Below, piece by piece: positions 8,853 through 16,222 of a stretch of DNA of 64,000 bases. The stretch covers positions 1 through 64,000 of the forward strand of contig NZ_JACYXI010000013.1 in assembly GCF_014842915.1 (NCBI RefSeq). The letters run 5' to 3'. A program made the position numbers and the translations under genes. The stretch's first letter is position 1, and every line of letters begins with the position of its first letter. Below the pieces are notes generated by a model. It did no database searches and was not told the origin of the DNA. It saw nothing but the letters and a program-made list of their open reading frames with translations. The stretch is from Roseibium litorale (GTDB taxonomy: Bacteria > Pseudomonadota > Alphaproteobacteria > Rhizobiales > Stappiaceae).

Positions 8853-8883
8853 TTGACCTCAAGTTAGGTTTAGATCCTAGAAC
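8853..8883 (+). promoter_or_regulatory. SoxR-type promoter/operator driving the VOC-fold gene
   Basis: A TTGACC -35 element at 8853-8858 is followed by the SoxR half-site CCTCAAGTTA and, after a 19-bp spacer, a TAGAAC -10-like hexamer at 8878-8883. The long spacer and the CCTCAAGTTA core match the known E. coli SoxR-controlled promoter; the second half of the dyad (GGTTTAG) is degenerate. It lies 20 bp upstream of the soxR start, so it may also control soxR. Confidence 0.75.
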
Positions 8884-8896
8884 GGAAGTCCCCGGA

Positions 8897-8971
8897 AGGA
8901 AAGCCGCCAAAGGGCAAACCCGCAAAGGGAAAGCCGCCAGAGGGAAGGCTGTCTGAGGGAAGGCCCTCGAA
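8897..8971 (+). repeat. Five tandem copies of a 15-bp repeat in the leader of the VOC gene
   Basis: Period 15, consensus GGGAAAGCCGCCARA, with copies at 8897-8911, 8912-8926, 8927-8941, 8942-8956 and 8957-8971. The third copy is closest to the consensus and the last two are more diverged. The array sits between the SoxR-type promoter and the ribosome-binding site, so it would be transcribed as 5' leader RNA. Confidence 0.8.
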
Positions 8972-8995
8972 AGCGCAAAAAGGCAGGGACAGATC

Positions 8996-9382
8996 ATGGC
9001 CAAAGTAGAACTCGAACACGTCAACGTTACGGTCAGCGATCCGGAGGCCACCGCCCGGCGGCTCTGCAACTGGTTCGGCTGGCACATCCGCTGGCACGGA
9101 CCGGCCAAGGATGGCGGCACCACCTATCATGTGGGCACGGACCAGTCCTATGTGGCGCTCTACTCTGCGCCAGGCCCCACCACAAAAGGCGGCATCACCC
9201 ACACCACCCTGGGCGGCCTCAATCACATTGCCGTCGTTGCCGGCGACCTGGACGCGGTGGAAAGAACCCTGATTGCCGACGGGATCAAAACCCATTCCCA
9301 CGGCGACTATGAGCCGGGCCGACGGTTCTATTTCGATGACCCCGATGGCATCGAATATGAGGTTGTCAGTTACACGGCATGA
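8996..9382 (+). CDS. VOC-superfamily (glyoxalase/dioxygenase fold) protein, predicted SoxR target
   Basis: A 128-residue single-domain protein with paired beta-alpha-beta-beta-beta modules. It begins VELEHVNVTVSDPEAT and ends with the typical DPDGIEYEVVSYT strand, where the Glu is the usual third metal ligand; His8 and His77 (GLNHIAVV) are the likely others. Such proteins are glyoxalases, dioxygenases or antibiotic-binding/resistance proteins, and the substrate cannot be told here. Its divergent position from soxR and the SoxR-type promoter 110 bp upstream indicate induction by redox-cycling compounds; VOC genes are known members of SoxR regulons outside the enterics. Start ATG at 8996 with AGGGA 5-10 bases upstream. 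A long hairpin follows the stop. Confidence 0.88.
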   Translation: MAKVELEHVNVTVSDPEATARRLCNWFGWHIRWHGPAKDGGTTYHVGTDQSYVALYSAPGPTTKGGITHTTLGGLNHIAVVAGDLDAVERTLIADGIKTHSHGDYEPGRRFYFDDPDGIEYEVVSYTA

Positions 9383-9383
9383 G

Positions 9384-9425
9384 GGGATACCGGGCGAGGA
9401 CGCTCGCCTCTACGCCCGGTATCCC
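9384..9425 (+). terminator. Long perfect hairpin after the VOC gene
   Basis: A perfect 13-bp stem, GGGATACCGGGCG (9384-9396) with CGCCCGGTATCCC (9413-9425), starts 2 bases after the stop. An inner GAGG/CCTC pairing extends it. There is no T-run, so it may be a Rho-dependent stop, an mRNA 3' stabiliser or a REP-like element. The remaining bases to 9704 hold no gene that I can support. Confidence 0.55.
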
Positions 9426-9667
9426 AGGATGGCGGAGGGCACTCCGCACGCTTCCGGCCAAACGCCAGCGCAGCAACAGGCGCCGCTTCCGCCCCTCTTG
9501 CGCGAAATATCCATGCTCACCGCCGCCATTTGCCCTCCCGGCGGCCTGATTGGCCGTAAAGCAGGTCATTTCGAAGCAGACTGGCACGCAAGCAGGCATG
9601 CCACGGAAAGCCGACCATCGGCATTAAAGAGGAGCAGTTACACAGATACACCTTTTTGATTTTAAAA

Positions 9668-9681
9668 TTGTCGATTGACAA
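9668..9681. promoter_or_regulatory. Inverted repeat TTGTC-N4-GACAA upstream of the HicA-like gene
   Basis: Perfect 5-bp arms around GATT, 24-37 bases before the ATG at 9705, within an AT-rich promoter-like stretch. The position is right for an autoregulatory operator bound by the HTH partner protein. This is inferred from position only. Confidence 0.45.
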
Positions 9682-9704
9682 CTTAAAGAATAAGGCCTAG
9701 CTTC

Positions 9705-9983
9705 ATGGCGCGAAGCACCCATCCAAAGAAAGATGTCGGAAAGGTCCTGAGGGAACTGGAGGCTCTTGGCTGGACAATCATCAAACGGGACGGAAAGGGC
9801 CATGCCTGGGGACTGCTTCGATGCCCGAAACCGTCGGAAGACTGCCGCTGCGGTCAATATTGCCAGATGACGATCAACTCGACGCCACAAAATCCGGCAA
9901 GCCACGCAGCCAAGCTTCGGAGCAAGGCTCTGGCTTGTACAAATCCACTGAACTGGAAAGACGACAATGACGGAACGCTATGA
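9705..9983 (+). CDS. HicA-like small protein with Cys-rich insertion (putative toxin)
   Basis: A 92-residue protein. Residues 6-36 follow the HicA/dsRBD-like pattern: HPKKDVGKVLRELEALGW, then KRDGKGHAWG with His33 where HicA mRNA interferases carry their catalytic His. It differs from HicA by a Cys-rich segment (Cys40, Cys47, Cys49, Cys53, in CRCGQYC) and a further Cys78, which could bind zinc. The tail INSTPQNPASHAAKLRSKAL is basic. The stop codon overlaps the next gene by 17 bases, typical of coupled toxin-antitoxin pairs. Start ATG at 9705 with AAGG 10-14 bases upstream. RNase activity is inferred from fold resemblance and context, not shown. Confidence 0.65.
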   Translation: MARSTHPKKDVGKVLRELEALGWTIIKRDGKGHAWGLLRCPKPSEDCRCGQYCQMTINSTPQNPASHAAKLRSKALACTNPLNWKDDNDGTL

Positions 9984-10503
9984 GTTCGAACTCGTTTTCG
10001 GCTTGCCGAAGGGCAAGTACGATCCCTTTGAACTGTCGGATGCCGTCTTCGAAGCCGGTTTTGAAGACGCCGTCGTCGGAACAGGCAATGCGCGCCTCCT
10101 GAGTGTTGAACTCGAAGCTGCGGGCGGCGACGCCGAAACGGCCATGCTCGCGGCAGCCAAAGCGATCCTGAAAAACCTCCCCGCAGGCACGGAGCTTCGA
10201 GAGGTCCGGCCAGACCTGGTGAGCCAAGCGGATGTTGCCGGAAAGCTCGGGATTTCAAAGCAATCCTTGCAAAAGAAAGAAATGCCCCTGCCCGTGACCG
10301 CAGGTCTCTATCGCATCGACGAGATGGAGGAAGCGCTGATCCGGGAAGAGAAGACAGCAAAACGCAGCCCCCGCTTTCAGGTCAGCAGCGCTCGAAACTG
10401 GTTCCGGGCCGGACAGGCGGCCCGCCGTCTGAATGCCCGCATCGCCTTGAAAACCCTGGACAGCTATTCCCTTGAAGAGGCTGACCCCGCCCCAAAAGCG
10501 TAA
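9967..10503 (+). CDS. HTH DNA-binding partner of the HicA-like protein (putative antitoxin)
   Basis: A 178-residue protein overlapping the upstream gene by 17 bases. The N-terminal 80 residues (YEFELVFGLPKGKYDP, then VFEAGFEDAVVGTG) form a small alpha/beta domain. A MerR/excisionase-like helix-turn-helix follows at about 84-104 (DLVSQADVAGKLGISKQSLQ), and a basic C-terminal tail (RNWFRAGQAARRLNARIALK) ends the protein. A protein-contact domain joined to a DNA-binding domain is typical of antitoxins that repress their own operon, and the inverted repeat at 9668-9681 is a candidate site. A plain regulator is the alternative. No mobile-element genes are adjacent, but composition is a little lower in GC than the flanks. 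Confidence 0.6.
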   Translation: MTERYEFELVFGLPKGKYDPFELSDAVFEAGFEDAVVGTGNARLLSVELEAAGGDAETAMLAAAKAILKNLPAGTELREVRPDLVSQADVAGKLGISKQSLQKKEMPLPVTAGLYRIDEMEEALIREEKTAKRSPRFQVSSARNWFRAGQAARRLNARIALKTLDSYSLEEADPAPKA

Positions 10504-10567
10504 CGTGCCGGTTGGCAGAAGATAGCAGCAGCCACTCGGCCCGGCTCTATTGAAACCGCATTCACAT

Positions 10568-10834
10568 GGGCCGAAACGGAGAAGCCGCTCCGGGGTCCCG
10601 GGACGACGGAGTTTGTTGAAAAGGACTCCAGATCCCTGAGACCTCTATGATCATGGGAGTAAATGGCCGTCATCCGCGCGAAGGCGGGGATCAGTAACCC
10701 TCTGAGATAGTTTATTTTCCGGCAGTTCACCCTGCGGGGTACTGGATCCCGGTCTTGGCGCTTCGCACCAAACCGGGATGACGAACTCATGAGGGTGGTC
10801 ATCCATCTCAGCCGCCCCAGGGTCCCGGGGCGGC
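10568..10834. repeat. Intergenic cluster of short palindromic (REP-like) elements
   Basis: The 360 bases between 10504 and 10863 hold no gene. Several palindromes follow one another: CATCCGCGC-GAA-GGCGGGGATC at 10671-10692, ATCCCGGT (10746-10753) with ACCGGGAT (10772-10779), and GCCGCCCC (10811-10818) with GGGGCGGC (10827-10834). The last lies 30 bases after the stop of the convergent dehydrogenase gene and may stop its transcript. Similar GGATCCCGG-type sequences recur at 23.5 and 60.7 kb. Confidence 0.5.
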
Positions 10835-10863
10835 CTTAGCGTCGAAATACAGCCTGGCCGCGG

Positions 10864-11631
10864 TTACCGCGGGGCCATGCGGATGGCGCCGTCGAGGCGG
10901 ATGGTTTCGCCGTTCAGCATCTCGTTCTCGCAGATCGCCTTGACCAGCTGGGCATATTCGGCAGCGCGGCCCAGGCGCGAAGGGAACGGCACCTGCTGGC
11001 CGAGGCTGTCCTGCACGTCCTGGGACAGGCCAAGCAGCATCGGCGTTTCAAAAATCCCCGGCGCAATGGTGCAGACCCGGATGCCGGACTTGGACAGGTC
11101 GCGGGCAACGGGCAAGGTCATACCGGCAATCCCCGCCTTGGACGCCGCATAGGCCACCTGGCCGATCTGGCCGTCAAAGGCGGCGACAGAGGCCGTGGAG
11201 ACGATCACCCCCCGCGCGCCATCCCCGTTCAGCGGATCTGCCGCAGACATGCCGGTCGCAGAATGGGTGATGCAGCGGAAAGAGCCGACAAGATTGACCG
11301 AGATCACCTTCTCGAACATGTCCATCGGATGCGGCTCTCCGCGGGAGGTGGTCTTGGCCACCGGCGCAATGCCCGCGCAGTTGATCAGGATACGCTCCTG
11401 GCCATGCGCGGCACGGGCCGCGGCGAAACCGGCCAGAACGCTGTCCTGGCTGGTCACATCCACTTCGATGAACAATCCGCCGATTTCGGCGGCGACCGCT
11501 TCGCCATGCGTCCGGTCCCGGTCGAACAGGGTAACCTTCACCCCTTCAGCCGCCAGCATGCGGGCCGTTGCCGCCCCCAGACCCGAAGCGCCTCCTGTGA
11601 CAACCGCTGCGCCAAAGTCCCTTACCTGCAT
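10864..11631 (-). CDS. Short-chain dehydrogenase/reductase, 3-hydroxyacyl-CoA dehydrogenase (HSD17B10) type
   Basis: NAD-dependent cytoplasmic oxidoreductase, 255 residues, classical SDR length. It has TGGASGLG at 12-19 for the cofactor, NCAG at 84-87 and the catalytic set Ser148-Tyr161-Lys165 (YAASK). The insert VAKTTSRGEPHPMDMFEKVI and the C-terminal APGIFETPML are typical of the type-10 17-beta-HSD / 2-methyl-3-hydroxybutyryl-CoA dehydrogenase group, which acts in isoleucine and branched fatty-acid breakdown. The frame runs on upstream to 12045, but the ATG at 11631 is preceded by GAGGAGGATGAA and starts the Rossmann fold correctly. An ACGT-NN-ACGT element about 70 bp upstream resembles the LiuR site of branched-chain amino-acid degradation genes. 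Confidence 0.88.
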   Translation of the reverse strand: MQVRDFGAAVVTGGASGLGAATARMLAAEGVKVTLFDRDRTHGEAVAAEIGGLFIEVDVTSQDSVLAGFAAARAAHGQERILINCAGIAPVAKTTSRGEPHPMDMFEKVISVNLVGSFRCITHSATGMSAADPLNGDGARGVIVSTASVAAFDGQIGQVAYAASKAGIAGMTLPVARDLSKSGIRVCTIAPGIFETPMLLGLSQDVQDSLGQQVPFPSRLGRAAEYAQLVKAICENEMLNGETIRLDGAIRMAPR

Positions 11632-11694
11632 TTCATCCTCCTCGAACGGGCCTTTAAGCCATGGATTTCTAAAGCATCTATTCAATCTTTTGAC

Positions 11695-11713
11695 TTGAAC
11701 GTCAACGTCAATT
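11695..11713. promoter_or_regulatory. ACGT-CA-ACGT element, possible LiuR-type operator
   Basis: The core ACGTCAACGT at 11699-11708 is flanked by TTGA on one side and CAATT on the other, 64-82 bp upstream of the dehydrogenase start. LiuR, a MerR-type regulator of branched-chain amino-acid catabolism in proteobacteria, binds a TTnACGTnnACGTnAA-like site. No liuR is in the window. Confidence 0.4.
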
Positions 11714-12055
11714 GAAAAGCCTTTTGAAATCAGAGAGGTGACTTTCCCATGGCAGGCGAGCGCCTGGCCCGTTCCGGAACGGGTGCCAAGAGTCTCCACT
11801 CTCTGGAATGAACTGACCCTGACTCCCGCCCTGAACGGGTGACGACCCAATTCAGGCAAGACAGGTCCCGGATTGAAGAACAGGAAACAGGCAGGATGGG
11901 AGAAAAGAAGCATTTTGAGGACGGCCGAACACCACCCCATCGCCCTCAAGCAGATGAGTGGACCGGCTTCAAGCCGGTCACTCAGGCGGCAAGGCTCCCC
12001 CCGGCCCTCACTCAAGGCAGAGCGGGACCATGGCAAAGCCGGCATACTTACAGTT
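11714..12055. other. Intergenic region with palindromes, no gene seen
   Basis: It contains a perfect 16-bp palindrome CCCGTTCCGGAACGGG at 11768-11783 and a hairpin GACCGGCTT-C-AAGCCGGTC at 11961-11979. The latter lies 80 bases past the stop of the hydrolase gene at 12056 and could stop its transcript, though without a T-run. No ORF here looks real. Confidence 0.45.
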
Positions 12056-12880
12056 TCAGGGGCGCAGGATCATACCTTCGCTGGCGACCAGCGCACCGGG
12101 ATGGGCATCGTTCACGGCAATGGCGATCTCGTCGAGCGCATCATCGGACCGGCGGGGATCATGGTGGAAGATCACAGGCACGCGGACATTGGCCTTCCGG
12201 GCAAGTTCCATGGCCTTTTGCCAGGTGGAATGGCCCCAGCCCTTGTAGACCGGATACTCGTCATCGGTGAACATGGCATCGTAAATCATGATGTCCGCCC
12301 CTTCGACGAACGCCTGAACATTTTCATCGATTTCCGGCACGCCATGCTCGTGATCGGTGATGATGCAAATCGATTTACCCTGAAAATCGAACCGGTAGCC
12401 GCAGGCACCACCTGGATGGTTCAGCCGCACCGTGGAAATCTTCAACCCATCCTCCCGGGGCAGAACATCACCGGCCTGGAAGGTGCGGAAGTCGACGGCC
12501 TTCAGTGTCTTGGCGGCAACCGGGAAAATCGGAGGCGACATGATCCGGCTGACGATATCGACCAGGGATGTCTCGTCCTCGAAGTGACCGGCCCAGGCCG
12601 TCACCTCGAACCGGTCGTCGTAGGCAGGCTTGAAGAACGGCAATCCGCAAATGTGGTCCAGATGCGTGTGGGTGAACAGGAGATCGAACTTGCGCGGCCC
12701 CTGACTGCAAAGATCCATACCAAGGCTGCGGGCACCGGAACCGCAATCGATCAGAATCAGAGCCCCGCCGGCACGCAGTTCAAAGCAGGTCGTTTCGCCG
12801 CCGTAGCGTAATGTCGACGCTCCGGGGGTCGGGGTCGATCCTCTGGCGCCCCAGCAGCGAAGCGAAAAGTCGGAAGCCAA
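12056..12880 (-). CDS. Metallo-beta-lactamase-fold hydrolase (PhnP/phosphodiesterase-like)
   Basis: A 274-residue cytoplasmic enzyme of the MBL superfamily. The metal-binding motif HTHLDH lies at 71-76 and the N-terminal CWGARGSTPTPG plus LILIDCGSGARSLG are typical of the PhnP / RNase Z / cyclic-phosphodiesterase branch (COG1235). Further His residues occur at NHPGGACGYR, DHEHG and FHHDPRRSDD, the last being the usual final metal ligand. It is the last gene of an ABC-CNB-MBL operon, only 12 bases after the cyclic-nucleotide-binding gene. Hydrolysis of a cyclic nucleotide or of another phosphodiester or lipid-linked intermediate is plausible, but this is inference from context. Start ATG at 12880 with AAGGAG upstream. 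Confidence 0.82.
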   Translation of the reverse strand: MASDFSLRCWGARGSTPTPGASTLRYGGETTCFELRAGGALILIDCGSGARSLGMDLCSQGPRKFDLLFTHTHLDHICGLPFFKPAYDDRFEVTAWAGHFEDETSLVDIVSRIMSPPIFPVAAKTLKAVDFRTFQAGDVLPREDGLKISTVRLNHPGGACGYRFDFQGKSICIITDHEHGVPEIDENVQAFVEGADIMIYDAMFTDDEYPVYKGWGHSTWQKAMELARKANVRVPVIFHHDPRRSDDALDEIAIAVNDAHPGALVASEGMILRP

Positions 12881-12892
12881 ATCTCGTTCTCC

Positions 12893-13348
12893 TTACGCCG
12901 CCGGTCCGGTGCGCGCTGCGGCCAGATCGCGGGTGGTGCGCTCCAGCCGGAGTGCCAGGGTCCGCATGACCTCCAGCGACATCTCGGGAAACTCCTTCAG
13001 CAGCTTCAGGAAATCGTCCTTGGAAACCGTCAGGACATCCATGTCCGACGTTGCGACGACAGAAGCTGTACGGGGCACGTCGCACAAAATGGCGATCTCG
13101 CCGACGATGGAGTTCTCCTTGATCTGCGCGACCGGCCGTTCCCCGTCCGGGGTGTTGACCAGAATTGACGCGGATCCTGCCAGGATGATGAAGGCGCTGT
13201 CGCCCTCCTCCCCTTGCGTGCACAAACGCTCCCCCGTCTTGAAGGCGATGCGGTCACTAATAAACGCAAGCAGTCTCAATTTGGTTGCGTCGATCCCCCG
13301 GAACAAGGGCACCTTCCGAAGGACTTCGACTTCAGTTTCCAGAGACAC
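12893..13348 (-). CDS. Stand-alone cyclic nucleotide-binding domain protein
   Basis: A 151-residue protein made of one CRP/PKA-type cNMP-binding beta-barrel (about 12-125) and a C-terminal helix, with no helix-turn-helix, so it is not a transcription factor. The phosphate-binding cassette GEIAILCDVPRTA (83-95) keeps the Glu84 and Arg93 that contact the ribose and cyclic phosphate in known cAMP binders, so ligand binding is likely. The GTG start at 13348 is decided by a strong AGGAGG 6 bases upstream. It lies between the degenerate ABC gene (86-bp gap) and the MBL hydrolase (12-bp gap). It may act as a regulatory subunit of the ABC protein or of the hydrolase. Confidence 0.88.
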   Translation of the reverse strand: MSLETEVEVLRKVPLFRGIDATKLRLLAFISDRIAFKTGERLCTQGEEGDSAFIILAGSASILVNTPDGERPVAQIKENSIVGEIAILCDVPRTASVVATSDMDVLTVSKDDFLKLLKEFPEMSLEVMRTLALRLERTTRDLAAARTGPAA

Positions 13349-13434
13349 ACGAACCTCCTAGACCGGACCGGCCAATGGCCGCAATCCAGCTTTCAACTTC
13401 CTGGAGCCCAGAAAAGCACCTTGTGACCTCAGCC

Positions 13435-16029
13435 TCAAGCATCCTGATCCCCATCTTGAATGATACGCCCCTGATCCAGTGTAATTTTCATTGAAAACTC
13501 ACTGGAAGGCGCATGCGAGGGCGCCCCAAACAGGAGCGTCCTTCCCTTCACGATCCCGCGCAAAGTGGCGCGCAGGGCCACATCCTCGTCACTCATGCCC
13601 GTACCGATATCGTCCAGGATGGTTACCTTGGCGTTTTTCAACAGGGCCCGGACGAGCGCGAGACGCCGGCGCTGGCCAGCCGAGAGACGGGAGCCCGACA
13701 CACCGACATGGTATTCGAACCCGGCAAAGACGATCGGTTCACGCAGATGGTTTTCTTCAACGATCGCCCGGATGACGGCATCAATTCTCTGGCGCGCATC
13801 CCGCCGGTCAACGCGCGGGCGCCCGAAGAGCAGATTGTCCTCAACGGATAAGGGGGGCAGATAGACTTGCGGGTCGATCGGCAGGAACAGATCGCTGCCT
13901 TGCACCACCTTTTCATAGAAATTGCGGCGGGCCTCGATGATCCGCCCCTTCACCTCGTCATTCATGATTCCGAGACGATGACGGGCAGGAACAAGCTTCA
14001 GGGCCAGGGAGATAAGGCGGTCCTTGTCCCGCTGGGTCAAAGTGGGTCTTTGAGCCGAGGACTTTGCAATGCGCACGATCCGGTCGAACTCAGGCAGCTC
14101 TTCCCGGGTCAGGAACGAATAGGTGTTCAGCAGCCCGCTGTCTTCGCTGACATTGGCGAAGAGTTCCAGCATGGTCTCTGCCACCCTGAGGCCCGCTTCC
14201 TGAAGCCGGATATCAAGCCCAGTTTCCGTCAGGAAGGCACGGACTTCCGGCAGTTCCGGCACTTGATCCACCGTGATCGACGGATCATTCGGCACGGCAA
14301 AAAACAAGTTTTCCGCAATGCTCGCACTGGCATTGAACCGGTCCTTGTCCCAAAGCTCGACCAATCCCTCCAGCTGGGGATCTCCGCTGATCCGCTCGCC
14401 CAGCGCAGCCCGGACAGCCAGGATACGCTCGGCAAACCGGTCATTGAGAGCCGGATCCAGCCGGGACTGCAGCCCCAGCCGGTAGATATCCGCCTCCAGG
14501 CCGACTGCCTTGAGCAGGTCCAGGGCACGGTTATCCAGCCCCGTGACATCGGCAACGCCGGCGGCCTCGAAATCATCCCAGATCGCGCCGATGTCATAGG
14601 TCGGGTTCCGGGTTTCCTTGGCTTCAAGCAGGCGGCGCTTGTAGTCCTGCTTGCTCTCTCCCGCGCGCTCGACGGGAACCAGAGGCCGGTGCCGCAGACC
14701 GTAGAAGAGGTTCTCACGGATGGTGCCGGACCAGATATGAACCGAACCGCCCACATAGGCGATCTCGCGGCCAAGGGTCGAGGCGGTCAGGTTTTCAAGG
14801 TTCTGGCCGCCGATTTCCACTTTTCCCGAGGATGGGCTGACAAGACCGGCCGCCAATTGCAGGACTTCGGACCGGCCGGACCCGTCCGGCCCGATCACGA
14901 TGCAATCCGCGCCTTCGGGCACTTTCATGGAGATGTCGTAAACCTCCTGCCCTGCCGCCCCGCCGGAGAACGTGACGCCGCTGAGGACCAGATCGCCCTG
15001 AAGCTCGACTTTCTCGTCGGAGATAAGACGCTCGACCGGATAGATGTCCACCGGATCGAAGTTCTCGACCACGGTCTGATACTTCACATCCACGTCGGCG
15101 ACCATCTGGTAATAGGCAAGCAGTTCCTTCCAGGGGCCGGCCAGATCCTTGTAGGCCGCGATCACGGCCAAGAGCGCACCGATGCTCAAGTTCCCCTCGA
15201 TCACCAGATACCCCCCGATCAGGTAGAAAAAGAACGGGGTCAGCTGGTTCATGAAGTTATTGAGAAACTTGATGAAATACTTGCGATTGAAGATCTCGTA
15301 GCGGATCTTGAAATTCTGGTAGAGCCGGTCGGAGATATCCGCCGAATGCCACGCGGAAGCATCGTTGGCATGAATTTCCGGAACGCCGGCAATGCTCTCC
15401 CCGACCTTGTCGGCGATCAGGCGGACGTTCTTCACCCTCTGCCGGGACAGAAGGATCACCTTTTTCTGCAGCTTGGGAATCACATAGCCCTGGATCGGAT
15501 AGGACGAAACCGCAGCCAGACCCAGCAGCGGATCCTGCATGAAGATAAAGCCGAGCTGAACGACCAGCATGCCGCCCTGATAGGCCGGCAGCGCAAAGGC
15601 TTCCCCGATAAACCCGCCGACGTCTTCCACCTCGGAGGTGATCATCGGGATGATTTCACCGGAGCTGACTTTCCGGAAATGCGGCAGGCGGAAGCGGAGA
15701 ACCCGCTGAAACAGCTCGAACCGGAGGCGGCGCAGCATGCGCTCGCCAAGGCGCCCCTTGTAGACGTTGATGTAGAGCTTCAGGCCGTTGGACAGAATCA
15801 CAAGGCCCAGAAACGCCATACAAAGCAAAAACAGATAGGAGACCTGGTCGAACTCAAGACCGGCGATTTCCCGCGGGAAACCGTCTCCCTGCACGGCGTC
15901 ATTCACGATCAGCTTCGGCAGTTCCAGTAGAACATAACTGACCGGGTAAGAGAGGACCGTTATGAGGAGAATAAACACTTGCTGGCGTGCGCTGAACTTC
16001 CAAATGAAGCGAAACAGGCTCTTTTCCAT
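13435..16029 (-). CDS. Atypical ABC exporter (TMD-NBD half transporter) with degenerate ATPase motifs and a large NBD insertion
   Basis: An 864-residue protein. Residues 1-320 form an exporter-type membrane domain with about six segments; the rest is a nucleotide-binding domain. Walker A is GPDGSGRS (380-387) with Arg386 in place of the invariant Lys. The Q-loop region reads AYVGGSVHIWSG, without the Gln. The signature is LSAGQ (782-786), and Walker B is TILDDIGTG with Asp807 where the catalytic Glu should be. Walker A and the signature are about 400 residues apart, against about 110 normally, so roughly 290 residues are inserted. Three related segments occur in and around this insert: GTIRENLFYG (435), SASIAENLFFA (568) and LSVEDNLLFG (727). 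ATPase activity is doubtful. Start ATG at 16029; TTG at 16041 is the alternative. Confidence 0.85.
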   Translation of the reverse strand: MEKSLFRFIWKFSARQQVFILLITVLSYPVSYVLLELPKLIVNDAVQGDGFPREIAGLEFDQVSYLFLLCMAFLGLVILSNGLKLYINVYKGRLGERMLRRLRFELFQRVLRFRLPHFRKVSSGEIIPMITSEVEDVGGFIGEAFALPAYQGGMLVVQLGFIFMQDPLLGLAAVSSYPIQGYVIPKLQKKVILLSRQRVKNVRLIADKVGESIAGVPEIHANDASAWHSADISDRLYQNFKIRYEIFNRKYFIKFLNNFMNQLTPFFFYLIGGYLVIEGNLSIGALLAVIAAYKDLAGPWKELLAYYQMVADVDVKYQTVVENFDPVDIYPVERLISDEKVELQGDLVLSGVTFSGGAAGQEVYDISMKVPEGADCIVIGPDGSGRSEVLQLAAGLVSPSSGKVEIGGQNLENLTASTLGREIAYVGGSVHIWSGTIRENLFYGLRHRPLVPVERAGESKQDYKRRLLEAKETRNPTYDIGAIWDDFEAAGVADVTGLDNRALDLLKAVGLEADIYRLGLQSRLDPALNDRFAERILAVRAALGERISGDPQLEGLVELWDKDRFNASASIAENLFFAVPNDPSITVDQVPELPEVRAFLTETGLDIRLQEAGLRVAETMLELFANVSEDSGLLNTYSFLTREELPEFDRIVRIAKSSAQRPTLTQRDKDRLISLALKLVPARHRLGIMNDEVKGRIIEARRNFYEKVVQGSDLFLPIDPQVYLPPLSVEDNLLFGRPRVDRRDARQRIDAVIRAIVEENHLREPIVFAGFEYHVGVSGSRLSAGQRRRLALVRALLKNAKVTILDDIGTGMSDEDVALRATLRGIVKGRTLLFGAPSHAPSSEFSMKITLDQGRIIQDGDQDA

Positions 16030-16222
16030 AACGGGTTCCAAATTGATTTAGCGCAACGTCGTGCAATAAACGAAGTGATGGTATATTACTCAGCCTCTGG
16101 ACAAGCGCCAGAAATGTTTGCATTCCCGTTACATAACGGGTTGCGCTTCATTTGGGAACCGACGAAAACCCCGCAAACAGCGGGCACAGAAATGGCCGGC
16201 TTGGCGCATAAAATGGGGTAGC
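16030..16222. promoter_or_regulatory. Divergent intergenic region between ABC and glycosyltransferase operons
   Basis: These 193 bases are AT-richer than the flanks (for example ATGGTATATTACT at 16078-16090) and must carry the promoters of both divergent operons. I cannot assign individual -35 and -10 boxes with confidence. Confidence 0.4.

Noticed and set aside
13867..15930. 687-codon open frame on the plus strand
   Set aside because: It is antisense to the ABC protein gene, which has clear domains; high GC and codon bias open the opposite frame. The translation is low-complexity His/Gln/Arg-rich without motifs.
16118..16222. Upstream extension of the first glycosyltransferase
   Set aside because: It would run into the divergent promoter region and the fold starts just after the ATG at 16223.
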